Assembly (NCBI RefSeq): GCF_900129385.1
Contig: NZ_FQVO01000001.1
Span: 496,001 to 560,000, forward strand
Length of the DNA: 64,000 bases
Direction: 5' to 3'
Source of the DNA: Chryseobacterium takakiae
Lineage (GTDB): Bacteria; Bacteroidota; Bacteroidia; Flavobacteriales; Weeksellaceae
The notes beneath the pieces are model-generated. The model saw only the letters and a program-made list of their open reading frames with translations, had not been told where the DNA came from and searched no databases. The position numbers were made by a program, and so were the translations under genes. Shown one piece after another: positions 35,431 to 45,400 of this stretch (the stretch's first letter is position 1; each line of letters begins with the position of its first letter).

Positions 35431-37422
35431 TTAACGGATGGTAAAAACTACTTTTGGCTGTCTGGATAAAAGATCGAAGGGCATTCTGTTTTTATAAATA
35501 TTCTTTTCAAATCCCGATACGGAATATTCTGTATCTCCATTCTTGTTTGAAAAAGTCAACAGCCCATCCGTATTTTTATCTATCGTATATTGATTCGGAA
35601 AATCAATCGCGAAATGGGCATTTTCATTTTTCATGAATAATGATATTGTGCTGAAAGATCCGTTTATCATATATAGCCTGACCATAGAAGTAAGATCCGT
35701 AACATACTGAAAACCTGAACCGTTATCAGTTTCAATCTGGAGCTGCGGCCAATTGGAAATAATTTCCGAATGCATAGCAAATCCGGTATAGCTTTTTTTA
35801 TAATCGAACACTTCGCTGAATGAAGAATTGTGAAGCACATATCTTTTAAAATCCCTGATTTTAAAGTCATTACCTATACTAAATATCCCGAAAAGCATCG
35901 ACAGAATCCAGGCATTATCCAATTTAAAATAACGAATGGAGCCTTCAGGAAGCAATGTTTCGTCCGGAAAAAGGTAGTAATATGGAAAATCAACAAACTT
36001 TACGATGTTTTTGATAAAATTCCTGATAAGCTCAGGAAGTTGTCTTACACTATTATCTACGGATAAATTAACAGGGCTATACTCCTGATTTTGTGAAAGA
36101 ATCAGTTCATTTATTCTCAGCTGATGTTTCCACTTTTTAATCTCCTGAACAACTTTAACATTATTCATAACAAGTAATCTGCCCAATTGCCACGCTGCCG
36201 CATAGCCAAGATCAAGCATATTCGTGTCTTTGCTGTAAAAAATTAGTTTTTCCGAATGGTCCGGAATATTTTCACCCAAATCGATTCCTTCTTCCGGATT
36301 AATGCTGAACCCTTTAAACACAACATTATATCCACTTCTCACGAATGGTCCATGATACCACGAAACCATCTTTCCTCCTGATTTCAGATGGTGCAGCAAT
36401 GGTACCTTGCCAAGATCAATTAATTCAGCAATCCATTTATTATCCCTCAACGTCTTATGATAGCCAATCTCTGAAAAAACGAGCTCGTGAAGAAGCCCTT
36501 TTAATGTTTTGCCTTCATATTTTAAAAGAGATAAGATTTCAGATCTTTTTTTATCATCAGAATTGAGGTCTTTAAGAATATTAACAAAACGGGATGTATT
36601 CTTCTCTAAAAATGCAAACAATTTGTCCTCCCCATAATGCACAGGGTTTTCATAGTTTCTTCTCTGACTTGAAGTTTCTGTATAAAAACCATTGAATTTC
36701 AAATCATTAAACTGATATGCATTATTTGCAAGCACTTCAAAATTCCATTGATAAAGAACCATCAGCAAATCTGTTTTTTCTCCCGACAGCCGGAATGTAT
36801 TTCCCGAACGCATAAGATAAGAACAGACAAAAGCCCTGTATCTTTTTTCCGGAAAGGCCATTCTTTTTGAAAGCACAATGGAAGTCCGGGAAGGAAAATT
36901 CATGCTCGTATTCTGATCTTCCTGAATTCTTACATGCGCAAGATACTTCATTTCATTAGCATCCGGTAAAAGATTTATACTTCCTTTAGGAACAGCAAGG
37001 TAGGTAAATTCTTTATCCTTTTCATAGGCAGAATCCAGATCGGAAGTATTTCCGCTTCTTATTTTTATTTTCGTTGAATCTATATTTCCGGATTCCTGAT
37101 CAAGCTCATCTTCTTCAAAAAGTGCCAGAAAAAGATACGGTATTCTCTCCCCTTCTGCAGTGAAATCAAAATCCCACGGAAGAGAGCTTCTCCTGAACTG
37201 AACCATAGGAAATGTCCCCGCATAATTTCCCTGCCCCTCTTTCGGCGGATAAACCGATAATACTTCTGTCTGCGGAATCTGGCTGACAAACCCTGAAACA
37301 ATAAAATCTACAGCCGATGAGGTAGTAAGAATCTCATTTTCAGACTTCACATTGATACGGTATTTTCCTGCAGCGACCTGAGGAATATGGGATGATATAA
37401 TATTTAAAGTATTTTCAGCCAT
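35431..37422 (-). CDS. Large uncharacterised protein, last gene of the five-gene cluster
   Basis: A 663-residue soluble protein without signal peptide or membrane helix. The N-terminus reads like a family I have seen only as hypothetical proteins: SSHIPQVAAGKYRINVKS, then VYPPKEGQGNYAGTFPMVQF and RRSSLPWDFDF followed by IPYLFLALFEEDEL. Related versions carry YPP-x-GAQG-x-F and L-PH-L-RRTLPWER patterns. Beta-rich stretches and many aromatic residues suggest a structural or binding role. It ends the cluster, 2 bases after the 933-residue gene. No catalytic motif is visible. Confidence is high that it is a gene, low on function. Confidence 0.75.
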   Translation of the reverse strand: MAENTLNIISSHIPQVAAGKYRINVKSENEILTTSSAVDFIVSGFVSQIPQTEVLSVYPPKEGQGNYAGTFPMVQFRRSSLPWDFDFTAEGERIPYLFLALFEEDELDQESGNIDSTKIKIRSGNTSDLDSAYEKDKEFTYLAVPKGSINLLPDANEMKYLAHVRIQEDQNTSMNFPSRTSIVLSKRMAFPEKRYRAFVCSYLMRSGNTFRLSGEKTDLLMVLYQWNFEVLANNAYQFNDLKFNGFYTETSSQRRNYENPVHYGEDKLFAFLEKNTSRFVNILKDLNSDDKKRSEILSLLKYEGKTLKGLLHELVFSEIGYHKTLRDNKWIAELIDLGKVPLLHHLKSGGKMVSWYHGPFVRSGYNVVFKGFSINPEEGIDLGENIPDHSEKLIFYSKDTNMLDLGYAAAWQLGRLLVMNNVKVVQEIKKWKHQLRINELILSQNQEYSPVNLSVDNSVRQLPELIRNFIKNIVKFVDFPYYYLFPDETLLPEGSIRYFKLDNAWILSMLFGIFSIGNDFKIRDFKRYVLHNSSFSEVFDYKKSYTGFAMHSEIISNWPQLQIETDNGSGFQYVTDLTSMVRLYMINGSFSTISLFMKNENAHFAIDFPNQYTIDKNTDGLLTFSNKNGDTEYSVSGFEKNIYKNRMPFDLLSRQPKVVFTIR

Positions 37423-37424
37423 AA

Positions 37425-40226
37425 TTATATATTGATTGAATAGCTAATAATTTCAGACTCTGACAGGAATGAATACCTTTCCTCATCAGACAGCAAGTCG
37501 GTAAAATCCCATTCGTTTTCATCAAGGATTGCACTGAATACTTTTTTATCCGAACCAAAATCTTTAAAAGCAGATGCAGTTTTGCCTTTTTCTTTTTTAA
37601 AATCCTGAACTTTTGCAGTGCCTTCTTGGCTATAATGATAATGAGTTTCATCATAATTCTGTATTTTTTCTCCGGAAATGATTTGTCCGGTCTCTGCTTC
37701 CGGAAATTTAATTACCGCTCCGGTAGTTAAATTTTTTATCAGTCCGTCCCCCGAAAGTACAGAATTCTGCGTTAAAGGTTCTTTGCTCCATAAAGCTTTA
37801 GGCATATTCTGGAGGACGGGATCAATATTCCAGCCTTTCTGTACCTGAGGCACACTGCCCTCCATATACAATACTTCAATAGTAACCTCATGTAGAAATG
37901 CTTTGGAATTGTCTCTTTGATAGGTAACTCCAAATGCAGTATTCCCGATTATTACCTTTGTATCTTTCAGAGTTATTGATGTAACAGGAATCTGACTGTT
38001 GAACTCAAGTACAAAATCTTTCGGATTGACTATAGCTGTTTCTTTATCATTGATTTTATCCGTTTCTTTGGAAATCTTACCACTGGAAATATTCAGCTTA
38101 AGGTGATCATCAGGAATAAATTCTTTTTTAAATTCATATATGCTTAGCTGCGAGTTCCTGGAAACCGAATCCCCGAACTTCACTGTAAAGCCATATCCTG
38201 CAACATTCAGATAGGCAATCCCTTCCAGATCCGGTCCCCAAATACTTAGTCTTGCATTGAGACTTACATTGATATTGATCGCGAAAAACCAAAAATCCGC
38301 ATAAAGTCTTACATTAAACAATAATTCTAAATCAGATTTATAACTAAATGGCTTCCAAAACATTACAAAATGCGCTTCAAGTTTTATTTCAACTTCAACA
38401 CCAATGGTAAAAGTAAAAGTTTTAGATCCGATCCAATAATCAATGGTAATGCTTTTTGAAAGATCCAATGTGTAATTCAATCTACCAATTAACCCGAACA
38501 TTATTGCCTGAGGCGTCAAAGCAAAATACATCTGCAATGCCGCCGAAAGATTTCCTCGTCGTAATGAAAATCCTAAACGATACAATTCTCCGGAAGACGG
38601 ATAATGTTTCGGCGCATTAAAATTAGGATGATACCCTCCGATGGTAAATAAAAAATCACCTTTCAGACTTTCTGAAAACCACATCGCAAAAACAAAACTT
38701 CCCTGCAGTTTCACTTCTTTGAAAATAAGATAACTTCCATCGGTAATCTCTCCTCTTGCAATCACAAAACCTGAATTAAAATCTGCCTGTAATGAAAAGG
38801 CAAACTTAATCCTGTAAACTTCCGGAACTTCCATAGTGCTCAATCCCAACATATTAAATACCAATCCGTTTTCAATATTAAGAGCAATAAGCGCAATGGT
38901 ATCAATTATTTTAAACGACTGAAACCGTAATCCGATCATGATGACATAGGCTCCTTCTTTAGGCGGGATGTAATGGTTTAGCTTTGAAAAAATCTCTTTA
39001 ATACCCTCCCCGGGGCGCGGTCCATTGTTTTTGACGATCTGAATTAAAGGAAAATTTTCAATTTCACTAATCGGCGGAAGTTTAAACTCGCGGTTCAATC
39101 CTAAACCAAGCGCAAAGCCTTTGATTTCAAATGCGGGATGCAGCGGAATTGTCAGCCCGAGATATCCGAATGCAAACAATGAAGAATAGGTATTTTGTTT
39201 TACATAAGATCCTAAGGCTATGATTTCAATTTTCTGCAACTTGATCGTTAATAAGCCGTTGTATTCTTCGCTTTTAGCTGATTTTTCACGATAAAAGCCT
39301 CCATAAATGGAAAAAGCAGGCGATTTATACTGAAGTGCCAATCCCTGGATTCCGAAAGAGGTTCCTTTAAAAAATCCGGTAAGCAGCTTAAGCAGATCGC
39401 TTTCTTTTTGCCTGGAGTATTCTTTTATGGTCTCTAAATAGTGATTGATATTCAGTCCGACATGCAGCCCAATCACTTCAAAGGAAAATCTTGAAATGGC
39501 AAGCCTGGCTGATAATTTCAGGAGTACTGATTTGTTTCCGTTCTGAAAATCGGTATCGGCTCCTACTTCAGTAATTTTGAAGACAGACTCTTTATTTTCC
39601 TGATTATTCTTCTGTGAGTCATTATCAGAATCAACATTCTGTATATTTTCAGGATAGGTTAAACAAGTTTCTCCTTTCCCTGCATTATAATTAATGAATA
39701 TATTTTCTCCTTCATTCAGCATCAAGGTTTTACCATCATCAGAAAAGACTTTCCGTTGTGGAAATAGCAGGGATGAAAAATCTTGAGAATCAATTGTACT
39801 ATTTTTATCTTTCTTCTTTAGATACATAAAACCGATTCCGGAAATGGCATGTTCGGCAGGAATATACTCTCCGACCAGCGGAAGATTGGAAAATGCAATT
39901 GAATTGTTGATCCAACAGCTGAATAAAGTATATTTTCCGGTTTTAACAATATGGATGCTGACCTTTTTTTCAGCAAAATCCGCAGATATGGAAAATATAT
40001 TCTCTTTCCCTTTCGGTATGATTAACGACAGTTCAACCTCTTCCGGCAGAATCCCTTCTATTATGGAAAAAAATGAAGCATCACCCACAAACTGCCGTAC
40101 TATGGAGGCAATATCTTTGGTTTTCACCCGCAGTATCGTTTCTTTTTCGCCTACGGCACCTGCAAGGATAAAATTTTTATTAAAAAGCTGAACATCCGCC
40201 GAAAGGAATATCATTTTCGCACTCAT
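37425..40226 (-). CDS. Large beta-rich protein, DUF6603-like
   Basis: This 933-residue protein has no signal peptide. Residues about 300-700 consist of alternating hydrophobic strands, like the DUF6603 region as I remember it: FTIGGYHPNFNAPKHYPSSG, then LSAALQMYFALTPQAIMFGL, then FVMFWKPFSY and ARLSIWGPDLEGIAYLNVAG. The strand pattern looks like a membrane barrel or a large beta-solenoid, yet it lacks an export signal. The N-terminal 200 residues look like separate beta domains with polar linkers (DSDNDSQKNNQENKES). The gene lies 1 base after the collar-domain gene and 2 before the 663-residue gene, so all are translated from one message. Function unknown. Confidence 0.75.
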   Translation of the reverse strand: MSAKMIFLSADVQLFNKNFILAGAVGEKETILRVKTKDIASIVRQFVGDASFFSIIEGILPEEVELSLIIPKGKENIFSISADFAEKKVSIHIVKTGKYTLFSCWINNSIAFSNLPLVGEYIPAEHAISGIGFMYLKKKDKNSTIDSQDFSSLLFPQRKVFSDDGKTLMLNEGENIFINYNAGKGETCLTYPENIQNVDSDNDSQKNNQENKESVFKITEVGADTDFQNGNKSVLLKLSARLAISRFSFEVIGLHVGLNINHYLETIKEYSRQKESDLLKLLTGFFKGTSFGIQGLALQYKSPAFSIYGGFYREKSAKSEEYNGLLTIKLQKIEIIALGSYVKQNTYSSLFAFGYLGLTIPLHPAFEIKGFALGLGLNREFKLPPISEIENFPLIQIVKNNGPRPGEGIKEIFSKLNHYIPPKEGAYVIMIGLRFQSFKIIDTIALIALNIENGLVFNMLGLSTMEVPEVYRIKFAFSLQADFNSGFVIARGEITDGSYLIFKEVKLQGSFVFAMWFSESLKGDFLFTIGGYHPNFNAPKHYPSSGELYRLGFSLRRGNLSAALQMYFALTPQAIMFGLIGRLNYTLDLSKSITIDYWIGSKTFTFTIGVEVEIKLEAHFVMFWKPFSYKSDLELLFNVRLYADFWFFAININVSLNARLSIWGPDLEGIAYLNVAGYGFTVKFGDSVSRNSQLSIYEFKKEFIPDDHLKLNISSGKISKETDKINDKETAIVNPKDFVLEFNSQIPVTSITLKDTKVIIGNTAFGVTYQRDNSKAFLHEVTIEVLYMEGSVPQVQKGWNIDPVLQNMPKALWSKEPLTQNSVLSGDGLIKNLTTGAVIKFPEAETGQIISGEKIQNYDETHYHYSQEGTAKVQDFKKEKGKTASAFKDFGSDKKVFSAILDENEWDFTDLLSDEERYSFLSESEIISYSINI

Positions 40227-40227
40227 C

Positions 40228-42414
40228 TCATTTTGCTTTTATGATGTAATACACTGCGTGATACGGTGGCCTGTTCTCATGTGATAACCCTTCGCCTGTA
40301 CTTTGAATGGGAGTAGATGTTTTGGTGTTGAAAAATTTAGTATCAAATTTATCGCTTTTGTAATAGTACACCGTACGATCCGTACCGTAAACACCATGCA
40401 TTTCTTCTCTTCTCATCCACCCAAGATCAACATCCTTGAAAGGTTCATTATTACTTTGGATTCCCGTAATATGATGCGTATGAGCCGGAATCTGGTTTGT
40501 TTGCAGCGTAACGGAATCCTGACCTCCCGTACTGCCCAGCGGATAATTGTTTCCTGCCCCTACTAAAAACCGGTTTCTTAAATCCGGCACATTCTTATGC
40601 TGCAGTAGATTATACAGTTCCGGGTAAAGCTTTTCATCAATACTTTGTCCGTCACACAGCAGCCAGTTTTCAGGAATATCTCTGGTGTAAAAAGCTACAA
40701 TGCTTCCAACCGGACAGGAAAGCTCTTTTTTAGCTATAAAATTGAGCGTAAAGGGAATACTTCCGTTATTATAATCTTCGATATTTTCAAACTGAATCTG
40801 AAACGGATAAGCACCAGGAGGAGTAAGCTCTGATAAAGCATTTATTTTCAAACCACTGATTTTTAACCTTATAAATTCATTTTGTTTGATTATAAAGCTT
40901 TGATTGGTTTCCAGAAATACTTCATCCTGCTCGCATTTAAAAACCAGCTCTTTGATTTCTGTTAATTTATTTGCAGAAATTCGTTTTGCCTCGATTTTTA
41001 TCAGGGAAATTGCATCTGTTGGAATCAGTTGCTTCCAGAACAGTGAGTTGAGTTTCAGGCGGCCTTTAGCTCCGTGAGATTCCTCGTGTATGAATTTCAG
41101 GTCGTATTCCGATTTGTTGATCAGATTAAGCTGTACAAGAATTTCAGTATTCGGTTTAATTTCAAAAGACGGTTCTCCCAACACCATAATTTCTAAAGGT
41201 ATTGTTGATTTTTTTGAAAGATCTTTAACGAAGATCAATTGATCCATAGACACGCTTTCGCAGACTTCAACAGGATTATTATTCTCAAAAACCGTAATAT
41301 CCGTAATTTCGCACTGGACAAATAGCTTTTCCGTATTGGTAATGTTAACAGTCTTTATATTCGGCAATTCATATTCCAACAGACTGTCATTAAAATCCAT
41401 TGAAATATGCAATTCATCATTTTCTTCTTTGATTTCAAATCTATTTTCCTTACTATCATTTATGGTAAAAAATCCTTTCTTCAGTTTTATAATGATTCTT
41501 GAATTTCCTGTTCTTGAAGTAAAAGAATATCGGTCCGGTAAAAGTTTCAGAATATATTTTTCGTTCCGGCGATCAAAAAACTGAATTCCTTTATATACTT
41601 CATCCTGATAATCCGTAAAGATTTCAAAGCTGATTTTGGATCTGTACGTATATTTAGATGAGACATTTATCCCTTTTTCAATATACATCCACAGTTCTTC
41701 TTCATTTAATCCTTTAAATAAATACAGGTCTGAAACATTGAATTCTCCTTTATTGTTTTCCGATCCGAAAATGAGACTATGTATTTGCCGGAAATTAGTA
41801 TGGTCATTATCTGTAAATTCATTAAGATCAAGCTGATAACCGCCTGCCAGACTACTGGAAACACTACCGGAATTTAATACCGAATTTATGTATAATGCGT
41901 TGATTTCCAGCATTCCTTTTTTATTGATATTCAGGTTGAAGTTATACCAGTAATCCAGGTTGATTTCAATGCCTGTTTTCTGGTTGACGATAACATCAGC
42001 TGTTTCTTCTTGATCTTCTATCATGCGGCAGCCAACATAAATTTCTGCAATATTGCTATTTTCTGAATTTTTAACCAGATAAAAAGTTATCAAAAACTCA
42101 TCGATTTTTATATCAAAAAAAATAAAATTATTTTTAGCTGATCCAGCTATTGTACTGATATTCAAAAATATATTAACACTAAGAGTACTATTCCCGAACA
42201 GCAGATCATCGTTTCCGGGAAATAGATGAAGCATGGTTTTGTTCCTGATTCTCAGAAATGAACCTTTAAATCTGTCAAAGCTAACCAATGGCAGTTCCGG
42301 ATTTTTGATATCAAGCTTTATCGTAACATCTTTCCTGGAAGCTGCCCAGGGATTGATCACCGCATTGAAACTGTCGAACTGATCAAGGGAACAATAAAAG
42401 ATTTCTTTATTCAT
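40228..42414 (-). CDS. Protein with LamG-like region and C-terminal phage tail-collar domain
   Basis: A 728-residue protein without signal peptide. Residues about 50-250 look like a LamG/concanavalin-type beta sandwich (STLSVNIFLNISTIAG; SDLYLFKGLNEEELWMYI). The C-terminal 165 residues are a complete tail-collar/microcystin-dependent-protein domain: CPVGSIVAFYTRDIPENWLL, CDGQSIDEKLYPELYNLL, VPDLRNRFLVGAG, LQTNQIPAHTHHITG, ending ENRPPYHAVYYIIKA. In phages this domain lies on short tail fibres and helps fold or bind receptors. Here it sits in a cluster with no capsid, sheath, tube or portal gene. It may form a fibre or receptor-binding end of a surface or released assembly. That role is inference. 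Confidence 0.8.
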   Translation of the reverse strand: MNKEIFYCSLDQFDSFNAVINPWAASRKDVTIKLDIKNPELPLVSFDRFKGSFLRIRNKTMLHLFPGNDDLLFGNSTLSVNIFLNISTIAGSAKNNFIFFDIKIDEFLITFYLVKNSENSNIAEIYVGCRMIEDQEETADVIVNQKTGIEINLDYWYNFNLNINKKGMLEINALYINSVLNSGSVSSSLAGGYQLDLNEFTDNDHTNFRQIHSLIFGSENNKGEFNVSDLYLFKGLNEEELWMYIEKGINVSSKYTYRSKISFEIFTDYQDEVYKGIQFFDRRNEKYILKLLPDRYSFTSRTGNSRIIIKLKKGFFTINDSKENRFEIKEENDELHISMDFNDSLLEYELPNIKTVNITNTEKLFVQCEITDITVFENNNPVEVCESVSMDQLIFVKDLSKKSTIPLEIMVLGEPSFEIKPNTEILVQLNLINKSEYDLKFIHEESHGAKGRLKLNSLFWKQLIPTDAISLIKIEAKRISANKLTEIKELVFKCEQDEVFLETNQSFIIKQNEFIRLKISGLKINALSELTPPGAYPFQIQFENIEDYNNGSIPFTLNFIAKKELSCPVGSIVAFYTRDIPENWLLCDGQSIDEKLYPELYNLLQHKNVPDLRNRFLVGAGNNYPLGSTGGQDSVTLQTNQIPAHTHHITGIQSNNEPFKDVDLGWMRREEMHGVYGTDRTVYYYKSDKFDTKFFNTKTSTPIQSTGEGLSHENRPPYHAVYYIIKAK

Positions 42415-42416
42415 AA

Positions 42417-45400
42417 TTAGTTATTAGTAGGTTTTATGGATAGCCAGCCTTCTTTCATCATGAGTTCCGGAACGGTAGAGTTGATGGTATTAAAATCATT
42501 AATAGAAGATATTGCCTGAGAATTTGCAAGGATGAATTCAAATGTTTTATAATGATTCTTAAGCTTTTCCGTAAAATTTTTCTCTTTAGCTGCCATGATG
42601 CGCGAAAGCCTGTTTCTTACAGAAAATTTAGAAAGCAAATCCTCATTCCCGTTAAAAACCATCAGTTCAATTCTTTCAAAAAAATCCAGCAATATTTCGT
42701 ATTGTTCCCTTCCATCCACAGGTATTTGTTTTCGTGCATTCAAAATATCCATTATCTTTATTTCCGGAATATTTTCCGTATCCAAAGCTTCTGAAAAAGA
42801 TAATACACCAATCAGTCTGCTTTTAACGGACAGGTTATCTTTCTGCATTTTTATCAGGTTTTCTTCCGAAAAGGCATCATCCATATAATGCCAGTCGTTG
42901 TAGATGCTTTCAAACTCTGCATAAGGCTTTTCATTAATGAAATAAATATGTTCATCCGGAAAAAAATCATCCGGATCCAAAAACACAGACTGAAGATATT
43001 CCTGCGAACGGAAATTCAGGTTGATGTAAATCAAAAATTCCTCATCTATATCAATAAGCTTACTCGTCTGAATCTGAACATCTTTCTTCTCTTCTGAAGG
43101 AAGGACACGAATTCGTTTTATTATCTTTTCATTTTCAGGATTTTGCCTGTTGAGTAACTGAAAATATTTTTCAGTAACCACAATATATTTTTCATCATGA
43201 AAAAAAGGAGCATCATAAATCATTTCATTGTCCAGGAGTGTTTTTTTAAAACCTGAAGTATAATTGATTATTTCTGCCAAAGTATAATCCTCTCCGAAAT
43301 TGGGATCAAAAAGCTTCCATCTTTTATCAAAAAACTTCCTTTCGGCATATTCGTAAACAGCCTGAACAAAAGAAGCCCTTCTTTTCCTCTGATCCGTAAC
43401 AATATACGCATCCGGATGACCTTTAACAGAGGGCTTTATCTTTGTGATAATTTTTTGTGTGAAAAGATATTCTCTAAGTTCACTTACCGTCCTGAATTCC
43501 CCTTCAATATTGCATTTTTTAAGATCCAGGGATTTTATTTGTGTCAGCCTATTTTTTTTAATGCTATTTTCACTTCCGGCGGACAGGCCGCTCTTTTCCT
43601 TTTTCAGTTCTATCCAGCTCCACTGGTAGCGGTTATCTTTGAGCAGTGTCATTTCAAAACGATCTTTAGGCGTGAGAACAGGTCCCGTAGAGATCGTTAA
43701 GGCAATTTTTTTGAGCGCATTTTTAATTTTTTTGTAAGGCATCTGCAGCTTTACAACAGGCAGAATACCTGACTTTATAAAAAGTTCTCCCTTAGGATGC
43801 ATAAGAAGAATATAGGATCTGGAACGTACCTCCGTTGCTGCAGACAGCCAGCTTTCCGTATCGCTTTTTTTCAGTCTGACAGCCGTATTCTGCGAAGATT
43901 CATGATAAGGAATAAGAATTCCCTTTTCCATTAATTTAAACCAGATTGTATTTCCTTCGATGATATAATTTTTCAGAAAATCTCTCTGGCTGATATAGCC
44001 TGTATCTTCGTTTTCCATCAGATCATTAAGAAAACGGATCAGGCTTTCACGTTTTTCGATAAACGATTTTGTACCATTATTCTGCTGATTTGATGCTCTG
44101 AACTGATCATCCAGATCAGCTACAGATTCATCAATTGATTTATCCGGATTAAAAACCGCTTTCTGTGAACTGTTAAAATAAATTTCTTCAGAAATATTCT
44201 GTGTTTCTTCGCTATCGTCATTCCTGCAATGCCAATAAGCTACACAACCGTCATTGTATTGGTTTGTGTCGCCGATACTTACAGGAATTTTAACTCTGGA
44301 ATATTCCAGATCATTACGTTCGCCTCCTTTTTCGGAAAATATTTTCTGGCTTTCCGTACTTAGATCATAGTACAGTCCGCCTTTCAGATGCAATTCAACA
44401 TCTAACCGGGTAATGGCAATAGGTGTTGTTGATATGCTTTCTAATAATGAAGGATCGTAAGCAGATTCCGGCTGAATGCTTTTTAACGCAAATACGGTTT
44501 CTTCAATGAAATGTTCAATAAAATTCTCTTTTTTACTTTGACTATCAAGCCAGCTTAAAACCAGATTCAGATCGTTATTCTGTTCGTCTTCCGAAAATCC
44601 TTCACCGGAAATATGATTGAAAGAGGAAAGCTCCCATTTTCCTTTAGCATTAAAAGCACCCAAATGTTCGCCTTTTTCGTTGAATATTTCAAGCCGGTTG
44701 TTGATTGTATTGAGAACAAACCAGCCGAGTACCGGCGAATTGATCCCCGGAAGTTTTTTCCATTTCCCGGAAACCGAGACAGATTGCGCCAGCCTCGGAG
44801 GTAAGGAAATCCAGGTTTTTTTGTGTGGAATCTGTTGATGATATCCCGTTGTAACATCATTGACATTCAATATTTTATTTCTGCCAAATGTATCTACCAG
44901 CCGGATTCTGTTAACCTTAAACGCACCGTTTCTGAACGGATTGAAAGCCGCACTTGAATTGGGAGTCAGGAGGTTAAGTTTTGATTCATACTTTTTAATC
45001 AGTTCTGTGATGCTGCCAGCCAATTCGCGATGATCTCCGAAGCCATTGGGAATGAGTGGCATCATGCTTAATGCACTTGTCCGCTGGGTAAATATAGTAT
45101 TAAAGTCGCTAAGGCTTATTTCCAGTAAGTTGATAGAATTAAGGCTGTCTTTTATATTCCGGATATATTGCCTGTTCCGTGATTTTTTTTGATCCGGACT
45201 CCCTTCTGTAATCTGAACATTTTCAACATCCTGGCTATTTAGAAAAGCATTAAGTTTGCTTTCAACAAATCCTTTTACCGAATCATTTACAAATGAAGAT
45301 CCGTAATATAAATCCGGGTTTTGAGAGTAAGTAAGATTCTGAAGATCATATTTCTTAATAAGATCGGCATTCTGATCATCCAAAATATAGCCTGCCGTTA

